From: Streptomyces yatensis
GTDB lineage: Bacteria; Actinomycetota; Actinomycetes; Streptomycetales; Streptomycetaceae
Length of the DNA: 64,000 nt
Assembly: GCF_018069625.1 (NCBI RefSeq)
Contig: NZ_CP072941.1
Coordinates: 9,238,001-9,302,000 of the forward strand
Reading direction: 5' to 3'
Made by a program: the position numbers and the translations under genes. Under the pieces are notes generated by a model. That model ran no database searches, was not told where the DNA came from, and saw only the letters and a program-made list of their open reading frames with translations. Of this stretch, positions 17,527 to 26,737 are shown one piece after another (within the stretch, counting starts at the first letter, position 1; each line of letters starts with the position of its first letter).

Positions 17527-18100
17527 TGCATTGTCTTCCTCGGGAGCGGCGGATCTGCGGGGCTGCCGGGAGGCTAACGAAGTGATCGCGTCAGGCCAAC
17601 TTCCCTGCGGTGACGATTCCTCGGCGGATCCCCGTGGTGCGCCCGGCGGGTCGTGGACGAGGTGGGGCGGCGGGCGGTCCGTCGTGCTCCCGTATCCACT
17701 GCGGTAGGCGGTGCATATCGCGCTGTGCGGGACTGCTGTGCATATATGAATGCCCCCTCCATGAATTCAGCGGGCTAAATGCGAATGCGGATTCCGGACA
17801 CTGTGGAAGTGGGGCGGCCGTCGCCACAGAGGCGGTGGTGGGACGTGTCGTGCGTTGACGCGCGTCGACGCGTCGGAATTCCTCGTTCAATGCGGTACAA
17901 GACCCATTCCGCTTTTGCCGGGGTGGGCAGCCCAGGAGCCGGGAAGCGATTTTCCGTACCGCCCGGCTGTCATGCCTGGCCGGATACCGTTCTCGCCACC
18001 CCTAGGCCCTTGGCGTGCGCACTTCGGCGAACGATACGGTGCGGCCGGGATTTCACCGGGGGCGTCCGCCCCCTGTCCCGATCAGAATTTGGGGGGACTG
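17527..18100. other. 574-bp divergent spacer between P450 and protease
   Basis: No convincing gene. Composition is less GC-rich than flanking genes, as expected for promoters. It contains the direct repeat GTGCATAT at 17711-17718 and 17738-17745, the second extended to GTGCATATATG, which may be a regulator site for the P450. A GGGGGG tract (18091-18096) serves as the protease ribosome binding site. Confidence 0.5.
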
Positions 18101-19081
18101 GTGCAGATACGCAAGGTCGTTCTGTCGGCGAGCGGATTGGTTTTCGCGTTCGCCCTGACGATTCCGGCGGCCGCGTCCGCCGACTCGCACAGCACCGTCA
18201 CACGTACCGCGGATTCCGCGGTGTCCACGCACAAGAGTGCGGCGTCCCGCTCATCCGCTGAGTCCGCCGAGAATTACTGGACTCCGCAGCGCATGCGCAG
18301 AGCCGTCGAGGCCGACACGCCCGCCGACGCCAAGGCGTCCCGGAAGGCGGCCGTCGACGCGGCGGCCAAACCCTCTCAGCTCGCGAAACCGCAGAAGGCG
18401 ACCACGTCGAAGAAGGCCCGTGGGGTCCGTATCGCGACCTCGATCGTGCAGGGGAAGGTCTTCTTCCACAACCCGACCAACGGCGGCGACTACGCCTGTT
18501 CCGCCGCGGCGGTCAACAATCCCACGAAGAACATGGTGTTCACCGCCGGGCACTGCGTCCACGGTGGCGCCGGCGGCACCTGGGCGACCAACTGGGTGTT
18601 CGTTCCCGCCTACTACAACGGCTCCCGGCCCTACGGAACCTGGTCGGCCAAGACGCTCACCTCGTTCAACGGCTGGATCAACAGCAGTGACCTGAACTAC
18701 GACATCGGCGTGGCCAACGTCTGGGACAACGGCTCCAGCAAGCTGGTCAACACCGTCGGCGGCATGGGGCTCGGCTACAACTACGGGTACGTCAACACCG
18801 TGACCGTCTGGGGCTACCCGGCCGCCTTCGGCTACGACGGCGAGGTGCCCTACGTGTGCCAGAACATCGGCACGTGGCAGGACGGCTCCCGGGTGCGGAA
18901 CGGGTGCACCATGGTCGAGGGCGCCAGCGGCGGCCCCTGGCTGCGGGACTACAACGAGACCACCGGCCTGGGTACCGAGATCGGGGTCACCAGCACCCGG
19001 ACCGATCCGCCCGCCTACATCGACAGCCCCTACTTCGACAACAAGATCCAAACGATCTACAACAACACCGCGAACGGCTGA
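18101..19081 (+). CDS. Secreted trypsin-like serine protease
   Basis: A 326-residue exported protease. Start GTG 18101 gives a signal peptide (MQIRKVVLSASG, hydrophobic core, cleavage near AAASA), followed by an Ala/Lys-rich prosegment with the motif NYWTPQRMRRA (residues 58-68) common in Streptomyces secreted proteases. The chymotrypsin-fold triad is visible: His151 (FTAGHC), Asp201 (NYDIGV) and Ser276 (EGASGGPW). Paired cysteines flank the His and the Ser. It would degrade extracellular protein. The gene stands before a small protein that shares the WTPxR motif. Confidence 0.92.
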   Translation: MQIRKVVLSASGLVFAFALTIPAAASADSHSTVTRTADSAVSTHKSAASRSSAESAENYWTPQRMRRAVEADTPADAKASRKAAVDAAAKPSQLAKPQKATTSKKARGVRIATSIVQGKVFFHNPTNGGDYACSAAAVNNPTKNMVFTAGHCVHGGAGGTWATNWVFVPAYYNGSRPYGTWSAKTLTSFNGWINSSDLNYDIGVANVWDNGSSKLVNTVGGMGLGYNYGYVNTVTVWGYPAAFGYDGEVPYVCQNIGTWQDGSRVRNGCTMVEGASGGPWLRDYNETTGLGTEIGVTSTRTDPPAYIDSPYFDNKIQTIYNNTANG

Positions 19082-19126
19082 GCACCACACCGCACTCGGC
19101 CGGGGCCCCGCACCCAGGGGTCCCGG

Positions 19127-19162
19127 CCTCCGGCATCGGGAGAGCCTCCGGCATCGGGAGAG
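19127..19162. repeat. Perfect 18-bp tandem duplication carrying the ribosome binding site
   Basis: CCTCCGGCATCGGGAGAG occurs twice without a gap (19127-19144, 19145-19162). Each copy ends in GGGAGAG; the second is 6 bp before ATG 19169. Confidence 0.85.
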
Positions 19163-19168
19163 AACGCC

Positions 19169-19411
19169 ATGCGCCCGCTCACTGCAACCCTCCTCACCGC
19201 GGCGATCGCGGCCACCGGCATCGTCGCGGCCCTCGCCGTCACCGCCCGGGGCCAGGACACCGGCGATCCCCAGGCCCCGGACACCCCGCGGACCCACCGG
19301 GCCGATCCGCCGGACCCCGCGTACTGGACACCCGAGCGGGTGCGCGACGCCCGGCCCGCACCCATGCCCACCGACCCGCGCGCGGAAGGCGGGCGGCAAT
19401 CGCCTCCGTAG
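19169..19411 (+). CDS. Small secreted or membrane-anchored protein with WTPER motif
   Basis: An 80-residue protein with a hydrophobic N-terminus (ATLLTAAIAATGIVAALAV) that looks like an uncleaved or weakly cleaved signal peptide, then an acidic, Pro-rich tail. Residues 52-62, YWTPERVRDAR, match the prosegment motif YWTPQRMRRA of the protease just upstream. It has no catalytic domain. It may be a remnant of a duplicated protease prosegment or a standalone peptide; I cannot assign a function. GGGAGAG precedes the ATG, and the kinase gene starts immediately after its stop. Confidence 0.6.
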   Translation: MRPLTATLLTAAIAATGIVAALAVTARGQDTGDPQAPDTPRTHRADPPDPAYWTPERVRDARPAPMPTDPRAEGGRQSPP

Positions 19412-20725
19412 GTGCGTAGGGTGGCGCGGGTGCGAATAGCTGTGTCCACCGGCCGGCGCGCCGGTTACCGACGTTGGCCGGGGCGGATCCTGATCCTGGC
19501 GCTGGCGCTGTTGTTCCTCTTCTCCGTCTATGAGGACATGCGGGAACGGATGGTCTTCAACCCGACCTTCGACACGGAGTCCTACGTCGGGGACTGGGTG
19601 CCGGTCTGCTCCGGAGCCCTGGCCGGGGCGATGGCCGTGCTGGCCGTGGTGCGCGATGTCCGCTGGGTCCCGCGGGCCGTGCTGGTGGCCTGCGCCGGCA
19701 CCTTCGTGGCCACCGTGGCCTATCACCTGCTGCCGGTGAACATGGTGACCAGCGAGACCAGTGGCAGCGAACTCATGGGTCTGCTGTTCCTCCTCGCCGT
19801 GGCGGTGCGCCGCTGCACACCCCGGTGGGCCCTGGCGGCCGTGGCGGCGGTGAGCGTCAGCGTGTACTCCGTCCCGGTGCTGCGGGACTCGAATCCCGGC
19901 GACTTCTCCGACAACACCCTGCTGGTGCTGGCCCTGGCCTTCGTCTGCGGCCTGGTGCTGCGCCTCTACGACGCCCAGCAGGAACGCACCGGACAACTGG
20001 TGCGCCAGGAGGAACGGCTGGCGCTCGCCCGCGACCTGCACGACACCGTGGCCCATCAGGTGACCGCGATCGTGGTCCAGCTGCAGGCCGTGCGCCATGT
20101 CACCGGCCGGGGCACCCCCGACCCGCAGATGCTCAACGAGATGCTCGAGGCCGTCGAGCACGCGGGCGGCGAGGCGCTGACATCGATGCGGCGTCTGGTC
20201 GGTTCGATGCGCGGTGACGAGACCCCGAGGCATCCGGAGAACCTCGGCGAGGTCCTGACCCGCATCGTCGACGAGGCACGGGCGACGGGGCTGCCGATCC
20301 GGCTGGACCTCGGCCGCGACCTGCCGGAGGACGTCCCCGCGGAGGTCACCGGCGGGCTGAGCCGCGTCCTGCAGGAAGCCCTGACCAACGCCCAGCGCTA
20401 TGCGCGCGGGGCGCGGTCGGTGGATGTGTCCGCCCGGGTCGCGGCACGCCACGCCGAACTGGTCGTCGAGGACGACGGACAAGGCTCCCCGTCCGGACAC
20501 CGCGGCAGCCTCGGCCGGCTCGGCGGCGGCTTCGGCATCATGGGCATGCGCGAGCGGATCGAGCTCCTCGGCGGCGCCTTCGAGGCGGGGCACCGCCCCC
20601 AAGGCGGGTGGCGCGTCCACGCCTCCGTACCGCTGCACCCCGACGAGGCGTCACGGAACGCCCGTGCGCGCGGGCGGCACGCCGTACGATCCGGATTGCG
20701 GCTACGGGAGGGCAGGACGGCATGA
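19412..20725 (+). CDS. NarL-type sensor histidine kinase
   Basis: A 437-residue sensor kinase with about five to six N-terminal membrane segments (residues 20-185), a HisKA_3 dimerisation domain with His210 in ARDLHDTVAHQ, and a C-terminal HATPase ending GGGFGIMGMRERIELLGG. There is no large extracellular sensor domain, so it probably senses membrane or envelope signals. GTG 19412 directly follows the small gene; internal GTG codons at 19424 and 19430 are alternatives. Its stop overlaps the response regulator start (ATGA), and an ABC exporter follows. Confidence 0.9.
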   Translation: MRRVARVRIAVSTGRRAGYRRWPGRILILALALLFLFSVYEDMRERMVFNPTFDTESYVGDWVPVCSGALAGAMAVLAVVRDVRWVPRAVLVACAGTFVATVAYHLLPVNMVTSETSGSELMGLLFLLAVAVRRCTPRWALAAVAAVSVSVYSVPVLRDSNPGDFSDNTLLVLALAFVCGLVLRLYDAQQERTGQLVRQEERLALARDLHDTVAHQVTAIVVQLQAVRHVTGRGTPDPQMLNEMLEAVEHAGGEALTSMRRLVGSMRGDETPRHPENLGEVLTRIVDEARATGLPIRLDLGRDLPEDVPAEVTGGLSRVLQEALTNAQRYARGARSVDVSARVAARHAELVVEDDGQGSPSGHRGSLGRLGGGFGIMGMRERIELLGGAFEAGHRPQGGWRVHASVPLHPDEASRNARARGRHAVRSGLRLREGRTA

Positions 20726-21372
20726 CCATACGCATCCTGGTCGCGGACGATCAGCATCTGGTGCGGGCCGGGTTCCGCATGGTGCTGTCGGCCGAGTCCG
20801 ACATGGAGGTGGTGGCCGAGGCCGCCGACGGGGCCTCGGCCCTGTCGCTGGCCCGTGAGACACGGCCGGACGTGTGTCTCGTGGACATCCGGATGCCTCC
20901 GCCCGACGGTCTGGAGGTCACCCGCCGACTGGCCGGCGGCGGTCATGCCGGGGCGCCGAAAGTGGTCGTGGTCACCACCTTCGACCTCGACGAATATGTG
21001 TACACGGCGCTGTCGAACGGAGCGTCGGGCTTCCTGCTCAAGGACGCCGGTCCGGCGCTGCTGACCGAGGCGGTCCGGGCGGCCGTCCGCGGGGACGCCA
21101 TGGTCGCCCCGCAGATCACCCTCCGTCTGCTGCAGCACTTCACCAAGGCGCGGCGACGTGGCGCGTCCGAGCCGGCCGATCCGCTGACCGACCGAGAGGA
21201 GGAGGTCATCCAGGGCATCGCCCGCGGACTGACCAACCCGGAGATCGCGGCCGAGCTGTACATCGCGCCCAGCACGGTCAAGACCCATCTGGGGTCGGTC
21301 CAGGCGAAGCTGGGCCTGCGCAACAGGGTCGAGGTCGCGGCCTGGGCGTTCCGCACGGGGCGTGCCGAATAG
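20722..21372 (+). CDS. NarL/LuxR-family response regulator
   Basis: A 216-residue regulator with an N-terminal receiver (acidic pocket ADD, phosphoacceptor Asp55 in LVDIRMP, Lys in FLLKDAG) and a C-terminal LuxR HTH (GLTNPEIAAELYIAPSTVKTHL). It overlaps the kinase stop by 4 bp, so they form a cognate pair. The neighbouring ABC exporter on the same strand is the probable target. Confidence 0.93.
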   Translation: MTIRILVADDQHLVRAGFRMVLSAESDMEVVAEAADGASALSLARETRPDVCLVDIRMPPPDGLEVTRRLAGGGHAGAPKVVVVTTFDLDEYVYTALSNGASGFLLKDAGPALLTEAVRAAVRGDAMVAPQITLRLLQHFTKARRRGASEPADPLTDREEEVIQGIARGLTNPEIAAELYIAPSTVKTHLGSVQAKLGLRNRVEVAAWAFRTGRAE

Positions 21373-21406
21373 CGGTCGAGCCGTAAGAGTGCTCTCGCCG
21401 TGAAGG

Positions 21407-21496
21407 GCGGTCCCGCCGTCATCGCGGTCCCGCGTCATCGCGGTCCCGCCGTCATCGCGGTCCCGCGTCATCGCGGTCCCGCGTCATCGCGGTCCG
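21407..21496. repeat. Tandem array of 16-17 bp units upstream of the ABC exporter
   Basis: About five copies of GCGGTCCCGC(C)GTCATC, alternating 16 and 17 bp, followed by a decayed unit. Each has a mini-palindrome GCGG-TC-CCGC. The array lies 35 bp after the response-regulator stop and about 170 bp before the ATPase start, so it could be a regulator array or simple slippage product. Confidence 0.75.
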
Positions 21497-21663
21497 GCCG
21501 GAAGGGCCGTCCCGCGGCAATCTCCCCCGATCGGTGGATGCGGCGCCGGAGGTTCGGGGGATCCGCCGAAGGGTGGCCGAGCGGGAGGCTCATGGACGTC
21601 GCCATCAGCGGCGGCACCCTCGGCCACGAGGGGCAATCCATCGAGCGTCCACCGAGGATCGGC

Positions 21664-22431
21664 ATGCACGCAAACCTGCCCCCTTCCGCCCCGGAGAGCT
21701 ACGCGGCCCACGCCACCGACCTGACCAAGGTGTACGGCACGGGGGACACCCGTGTGGTGGCCCTGGACGGGGTCACGGTCGGCTTCGTCCGGAGCCAGTT
21801 CACCGCGATCATGGGTCCCTCCGGATCGGGGAAGTCCACCCTGATGCACTGCATGGCCGGTCTCGACTCGCTGTCCTTCGGGTCGGTCCGCCTCGGCGAC
21901 ACGGAGATCGGCTCCCTGAACGACCGTCAGCTCACCCGGCTGCGCCGCGACCGCATCGGCTTCGTCTTCCAGGCGTTCAATCTGCTGCCCACCTTGAGCG
22001 CCGTGGAGAACATCACCCTCCCCATGGACATCGCCGGCCGTAAGCCGGAACGGGCCTGGCTGGAGAGCATCATCCAGACCGTCGGCCTGGCCGACCGGCT
22101 CGACCACCGGCCCGGCCAGCTCTCCGGCGGTCAGCAGCAGCGCGTCGCCGTCGCCCGCGCGCTGGCCGGGCGGCCCGACATCGTCTTCGCCGACGAGCCC
22201 ACCGGCAACCTGGACTCCCGGAGTGGCGCCGAGATCCTGGAGTTCCTGCGCGGCTCCACGAGCGCGCTGGGCCAGACCGTCGTCATGGTCACCCACGACC
22301 CCGCCGCCGCCTCCTACGCGGACCGTGTGGTCTTCCTGGCCGACGGGCGCATCGTCGACGAACTCCACGCGCCCACCGCCGAGGCCGTCCTGGAGCGCAT
22401 GGGCCGCCTGACGCCGGCGCACCAGGTCTGA
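21664..22431 (+). CDS. ABC transporter ATPase (MacB/LolD type)
   Basis: A 255-residue ATPase with Walker A GPSGSGKST, signature LSGGQQQRVAVARAL and Walker B IVFADEPTGNLD, the latter typical of the MacB/LolD/FtsE group. I start at ATG 21664 because the upstream open frame merely reads through the tandem array. It pairs with the FtsX-type permease 113 bp downstream; together they probably export an antimicrobial or lipid, or act in peptide resistance under the two-component system. Confidence 0.92.
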   Translation: MHANLPPSAPESYAAHATDLTKVYGTGDTRVVALDGVTVGFVRSQFTAIMGPSGSGKSTLMHCMAGLDSLSFGSVRLGDTEIGSLNDRQLTRLRRDRIGFVFQAFNLLPTLSAVENITLPMDIAGRKPERAWLESIIQTVGLADRLDHRPGQLSGGQQQRVAVARALAGRPDIVFADEPTGNLDSRSGAEILEFLRGSTSALGQTVVMVTHDPAAASYADRVVFLADGRIVDELHAPTAEAVLERMGRLTPAHQV

Positions 22432-22440
22432 CGTCCGCGC

Positions 22441-22490
22441 CCCGCGCCTGCCGCAGACTCCCGCGCCTGTCGCCCACGCGCCGCGCCTGA
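22441..22490. repeat. Three ~20-bp imperfect repeats between ATPase and permease
   Basis: CCGCGCCTG recurs at 22442, 22461 and 22481 within imperfect units of about 20 bp, starting 10 bp after the ATPase stop. Confidence 0.5.
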
Positions 22491-22544
22491 CGCGCGTCCC
22501 GCTCCCCGAGCACCCCTCACCCGGCACCCTCCCGGAAGGCCCCC

Positions 22545-25076
22545 GTGTTCCGCACCGCCCTGCGCAACGTCCTCGCGCACAAAGCCCGCCTGCTGATGAC
22601 CATGCTCGCCGTTCTGCTCGGCGTCGCCTTCGTCGTGGGCACCCTCGTCTTCACCGACACCGTCGGCAACGCCTACAAGGAGCGCTACCTCACCACCTTG
22701 CGCACTATCTCGGTCCAGGCCACACCGCCGTTCGACCAGAAGGCCGGCGAGCCCGGAACGGTGGGGGAGGACACCCTGCGGCGTCTGCAGCGGCTGCCCG
22801 GCGTGGCGTCTGTGACCGGTTCCGTCGAGGGGTTCGCCGCCGTGGCCGCGAAGGACGGCCACCCCCTCGGCGAGGACGACGTGACCATGGCGGGCAACTA
22901 CTTCCCCCAGGCCGACGGCAAGGACAACCGCCACCCGCTGACCGCCGGACGCGCCCCCACCGGGCCCGACGAGGTGCTGATGGACACCAGCACCGCCGAT
23001 CAGGGCGGCTACCAGGTCGGCGACACCGTCCGGCTGGCCGTCGACGGGCCGGTGCTGCACAAGAGACTCGTCGGCATCGTCCGCACCGACGACACCTCCG
23101 GCTCCGGCGGCACCGCGGTGTTCTTCGACGACGCCACCGCGCAGAAGCTGTTGCTGAAGCCCGGCCAGTACGACGGAGTCTCCCTTCAGGCCAAGCGCGG
23201 CACCTCCGAGCAGCGGCTCGCGGCCGAGGCGCGCGACCTGCTGCCCGATGACTCCGAGATCAGCACGGGGACCCAACTGCGCGCCCGGCAGCAGGCCGAG
23301 GCCGCCGAGGGGGCGGACGGGCTCAGCCAGGTGCTGCTCGTCTTCGCGGCCATCGCCCTGTTCGTCGGCATCTTCGTCATCGGCAACACCTTCACCATGC
23401 TGGTCACCCAGCGTTCGCAGGAGATGGCCCTGATGCGGGCCGTCGGCGCCGACCGCCGTCAGGTGACCCGCTCCGTCCTCATCGAGGCCGCCCTGCTGGG
23501 GCTGTGCGCGGGCGCCGCCGGGTTCCTCCTCGGCATCGGCGTGGCCATGGGCCTCCGGCAGCTCTTCGCGTCCACCGGATCCGGTTTCCCCGACGGGCCG
23601 CTGGTCATCGCCCCGGGCACCGTACTCGTCTCGTTCCTGGTGGGCGTCGTCGTCACCATGCTCGCCGCCTATCTGCCCGCCCGCCGCGCCGCCGCCGTGC
23701 CTCCCGTGGCCGCCATGTCCGCGCTCCACACGCCCCCGCCGGTCCGCAGCCTCCGCAGGCGCAACGCCATCGGTGTCGCCCTGATCGTGATCGGGGTGCT
23801 CGGCGTGCTGTACACCGCGTCCAGCGGCGAGCAGGGCCGCACCACCGTCCTCTTCCCGTCCGTTCTGCTGCTCATCGGCATCATCGTGGTGACCCCGGCG
23901 CTCTCCGGCCCGGCCATCGCCCTGGCCGGCCCCCTCCTGCGCCGCTTCGGTGTCCCGGGCACGCTGGCCCCGCGCAACGCCCGGCGCAACCCCCGGCGCA
24001 CCGCCTCCACGGCCTCGGCCCTGATGATCGGGCTGTCCATGGTCACCGGCCTCACCGTGGTCGCGGTGTCCGCCACGACATCGCTGCACCAGCGGGCGGA
24101 AAACACCGTCACCGCCGACTTCGAGATCTCGTCGCGGAACAGCGGCCCCCTGCCCGCGTCGGTCCAGGACACCCTGGCGAAGTCCACGGCCGTGACCTCC
24201 TCCAGCCCGCAGCGCCGGAGCGCCGTGCGGATCAGCGGCGACGAGGTGAACCTGACCGGTGTGGACCCCCGGAGCATCCGCGACCTCCTCGACCCGAGCT
24301 TCGCATCGGGGTCGCTCGCGGCACTGGGCGCGAACGGCGGCAAGAACCTGCTGATCGACACCTCCACGGCCGACATCCACGGATGGACCATGGGACAGCG
24401 GGTGCCGGTGGTCTACGGCGACGGCAGCCGGGGCACCCTGCGGATCGGGGGCATCTACCGCGACGACGAATTCCTCCCGGCCACCATGATGCCGCTGGCC
24501 ACCCTCCAGCCCCATCTGAAGGAGATCGAGGACGCCTCGGTCCTGGTGCACACCAAGGACGGCGACGGCGAGACGGTACGTCGGTCCCTCCAGCGCGCCC
24601 TCGACCAGAACCCCCTCATCCAGCTGCGGAACACCGACGACCTGGCCGAGTCCGCCGGCGGCGAGGCCATCACCCTGCTCCTCAACGTCCTGTACGGGCT
24701 GCTGGCCATGGCCGTGGTGATCGCCGTCCTGGGAGTCGTCAACACCCTCGCGATGTCCGTGTTCGAGCGCACCCGAGAGATCGGGATGCTGCGCGCGGTC
24801 GGGCTACAGCCCGAGCAGACCAAGCGGATGATCCACCTGGAGTCCGTCCTCATCTCGCTGTTCGGTGCCCTTCTGGGCATCGGCGCGGGCATCTTCCTCG
24901 GCTGGGCCGCGGGCAGGCTCGCCTCCGACAGCATCCAGGGGTACGAGATGGTCATCCCCTGGGGCCGCATCGCCATGGCCCTCGCGGGCGCCGCACTCGT
25001 CGGCGTGGTGGCGGGCCTGTGGCCCGCCCGCCGCGCGGCCCGGCTGAACGTCCTCACGGCCCTGAAGGCGGACTGA
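22545..25076 (+). CDS. FtsX-family ABC transporter permease
   Basis: An 843-residue permease with two FtsX/MacB_PCD repeats: an N-terminal membrane helix plus extracellular core, three central helices near residues 255-385, a linker, then a second helix-core-three-helix unit ending at PARRAARLNVLTALKAD. The duplicated organisation matches the large actinobacterial MacB/SalY-like permeases. Starts at GTG 22545 after GGAAGG. Works with the ATPase upstream; substrate unknown. Confidence 0.92.
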   Translation: MFRTALRNVLAHKARLLMTMLAVLLGVAFVVGTLVFTDTVGNAYKERYLTTLRTISVQATPPFDQKAGEPGTVGEDTLRRLQRLPGVASVTGSVEGFAAVAAKDGHPLGEDDVTMAGNYFPQADGKDNRHPLTAGRAPTGPDEVLMDTSTADQGGYQVGDTVRLAVDGPVLHKRLVGIVRTDDTSGSGGTAVFFDDATAQKLLLKPGQYDGVSLQAKRGTSEQRLAAEARDLLPDDSEISTGTQLRARQQAEAAEGADGLSQVLLVFAAIALFVGIFVIGNTFTMLVTQRSQEMALMRAVGADRRQVTRSVLIEAALLGLCAGAAGFLLGIGVAMGLRQLFASTGSGFPDGPLVIAPGTVLVSFLVGVVVTMLAAYLPARRAAAVPPVAAMSALHTPPPVRSLRRRNAIGVALIVIGVLGVLYTASSGEQGRTTVLFPSVLLLIGIIVVTPALSGPAIALAGPLLRRFGVPGTLAPRNARRNPRRTASTASALMIGLSMVTGLTVVAVSATTSLHQRAENTVTADFEISSRNSGPLPASVQDTLAKSTAVTSSSPQRRSAVRISGDEVNLTGVDPRSIRDLLDPSFASGSLAALGANGGKNLLIDTSTADIHGWTMGQRVPVVYGDGSRGTLRIGGIYRDDEFLPATMMPLATLQPHLKEIEDASVLVHTKDGDGETVRRSLQRALDQNPLIQLRNTDDLAESAGGEAITLLLNVLYGLLAMAVVIAVLGVVNTLAMSVFERTREIGMLRAVGLQPEQTKRMIHLESVLISLFGALLGIGAGIFLGWAAGRLASDSIQGYEMVIPWGRIAMALAGAALVGVVAGLWPARRAARLNVLTALKAD

Positions 25077-25220
25077 GGCGCGTCGCGGGCCGACCGGGCG
25101 GGAGTGGCGCATAGCCTGAGGGCGTCCGCCGCCGCCCGGTCCGCCGGGCCGCCCGCGGCGGGCGCCATCCTCCCACCGCCAGGAGTCCGTCCCTCCAGCC
25201 GCCTCCCAGGAGTTCGCACG

Positions 25221-26729
25221 ATGGCCGTACGCCCGCACTGGCTCTTCGGCGATCAACTCGGCCCGCACTTCATCGACCACCGCCACCACGGCCCCGATCC
25301 ACGGGCCCCGCTCATCATGATCGAGTCCTGGGCGGTGCTGCGCCGCCGTCGCTTCCACCGCGCCAAGGCCCATCTCCTGCTGTCCGCGATGCGGCACCGT
25401 GCCGCCGAACTCGGCGACCGCGTGCGGTACGTACGGGCGCGGACGTACCGCGAGGGGCTGGCCGAGGCCGCCGGGCGCGAGCCGGTGACCGTCTGCCGGC
25501 CGACCTCCCACGCCGCGCTGGGCCTGGTCGAGTCGCTCGAACAGGTCCATGTGCTGCCCGCCAGAGGCTTTCTGACGCCGCTCGACGCCTTTGCCACCTG
25601 GGCCGAGGAGCGCACCCCGGGGCGGATGCGGATGGAGGACTTCTACCGCTGGGTGCGCCGGGAACACGAGCTGCTCATGGACGGCGACCAGCCCGCCGGC
25701 GGGCACTGGAACCTGGACCGGGAGAACCGGGAGCCCCCGCCCCGCGGCGCCCGCACCCTTGGCGCACCCGACCCGTGGCGCCCCCAGGAGGACGAGATCG
25801 ACGACGAGGTCCGGCACGATCTGGACCGCTGGGAGCGCGAGGGCCGGGTGTCCTTCGTCGGACGCGACGGTCCACGATGTTTCCCCGCCACCCGCCGGGA
25901 GGCACTGGCATCCCTGCGCCACTTCATCGCACACCGGCTGCCGTGGTTCGGCCCGTACGAGGACGCGATGCTCGCCGCGGATCCCGTGCTGGGCCACAGC
26001 CTGCTCTCGGCACCGTTGAACCTCGGGCTGCTGCACCCGGCCGAATGCGTGGACCGGGCCGAGCGGGCGTGGCGGGCCGGCGACGCGCCCCTGAACAGCG
26101 TCGAGGGGTTCATCCGGCAGATCGCCGGATGGCGCGAGTACATCTGGCACGTCTACTGGTGGTTCGGCCCCGACTACCGTGGCCACAACGCCCTCGGCCA
26201 CACCGAGCCGCTGCCGCGCTGGTTCCTCGAGCTGGACGCCGACGCGGTCACCGCCCGCTGCCTGCGCCACGCGCTGCAACAGGTCCGGGACACCGGATGG
26301 ACCCATCACATCCCCCGGCTGATGGTGCTCGGCAGCCGCGCGCTCCAGGACGGCTGGGACCCGGCGGCGGTCACGGACTGGTTCCACCGCTGCTTCGTCG
26401 ACGGTTATGACTGGGTGATGCTGCCGAACGTCGTGGGGATGTCCCAGTACGCCGACGGCGGCCTGATGACCACCAAGCCGTACACCTCCGGCGGGGCGTA
26501 CATCGACCGGATGAGCGACCTGTGCGGCCCCTGCGCCTACCGCCCGAGGGACCGCACCGGCGAGCGCGCCTGCCCCTACACCACCGGCTACTGGTCGTTT
26601 CTGCACCGCCATCGCGGCCCGCTCTCCGGCAACCACCGCATGGCCAGGGCGGTGCGGGGCCTGGACCGGCTGGCCGATCTGCCCGAGGTGCTCGCGACGG
26701 CACGGGCGCGGGGCGACGCGCCGCCGTGA
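25221..26729 (+). CDS. phrB: Iron-sulfur bacterial photolyase/cryptochrome (FeS-BCP, PhrB-like)
   Basis: A 502-residue protein of the cryptochrome/photolyase superfamily, FeS-BCP subgroup, opening with WLFGDQLGPHF. Four cysteines (C347, C435, C438, C451; visible as TARC, LCGPC, RACPY) have the spacing of the [4Fe-4S] ligands of Agrobacterium PhrB, a (6-4) photolyase. It should bind FAD and an antenna lumazine and repair UV (6-4) photoproducts. ATG 25221 has CAGGAG upstream. It follows the ABC permease by 144 bp, and its 3' end faces the next gene with only 8 bp between them. Confidence 0.9.
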   Translation: MAVRPHWLFGDQLGPHFIDHRHHGPDPRAPLIMIESWAVLRRRRFHRAKAHLLLSAMRHRAAELGDRVRYVRARTYREGLAEAAGREPVTVCRPTSHAALGLVESLEQVHVLPARGFLTPLDAFATWAEERTPGRMRMEDFYRWVRREHELLMDGDQPAGGHWNLDRENREPPPRGARTLGAPDPWRPQEDEIDDEVRHDLDRWEREGRVSFVGRDGPRCFPATRREALASLRHFIAHRLPWFGPYEDAMLAADPVLGHSLLSAPLNLGLLHPAECVDRAERAWRAGDAPLNSVEGFIRQIAGWREYIWHVYWWFGPDYRGHNALGHTEPLPRWFLELDADAVTARCLRHALQQVRDTGWTHHIPRLMVLGSRALQDGWDPAAVTDWFHRCFVDGYDWVMLPNVVGMSQYADGGLMTTKPYTSGGAYIDRMSDLCGPCAYRPRDRTGERACPYTTGYWSFLHRHRGPLSGNHRMARAVRGLDRLADLPEVLATARARGDAPP

Positions 26730-26737
26730 GGCACCGC

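Noticed and set aside
17891..17965. Inverted 7-mers GCGGTAC and GTACCGC upstream of the protease
   Set aside because: The arms are short and more than 60 bp apart; no reason to link them.
18251..20638. 795-codon minus-strand open frame
   Set aside because: Antisense of the protease and kinase genes; no domain.
21407..21496. CRISPR-like appearance of the 16-17 bp array
   Set aside because: The units are contiguous with no unique spacers, and no cas gene is nearby.
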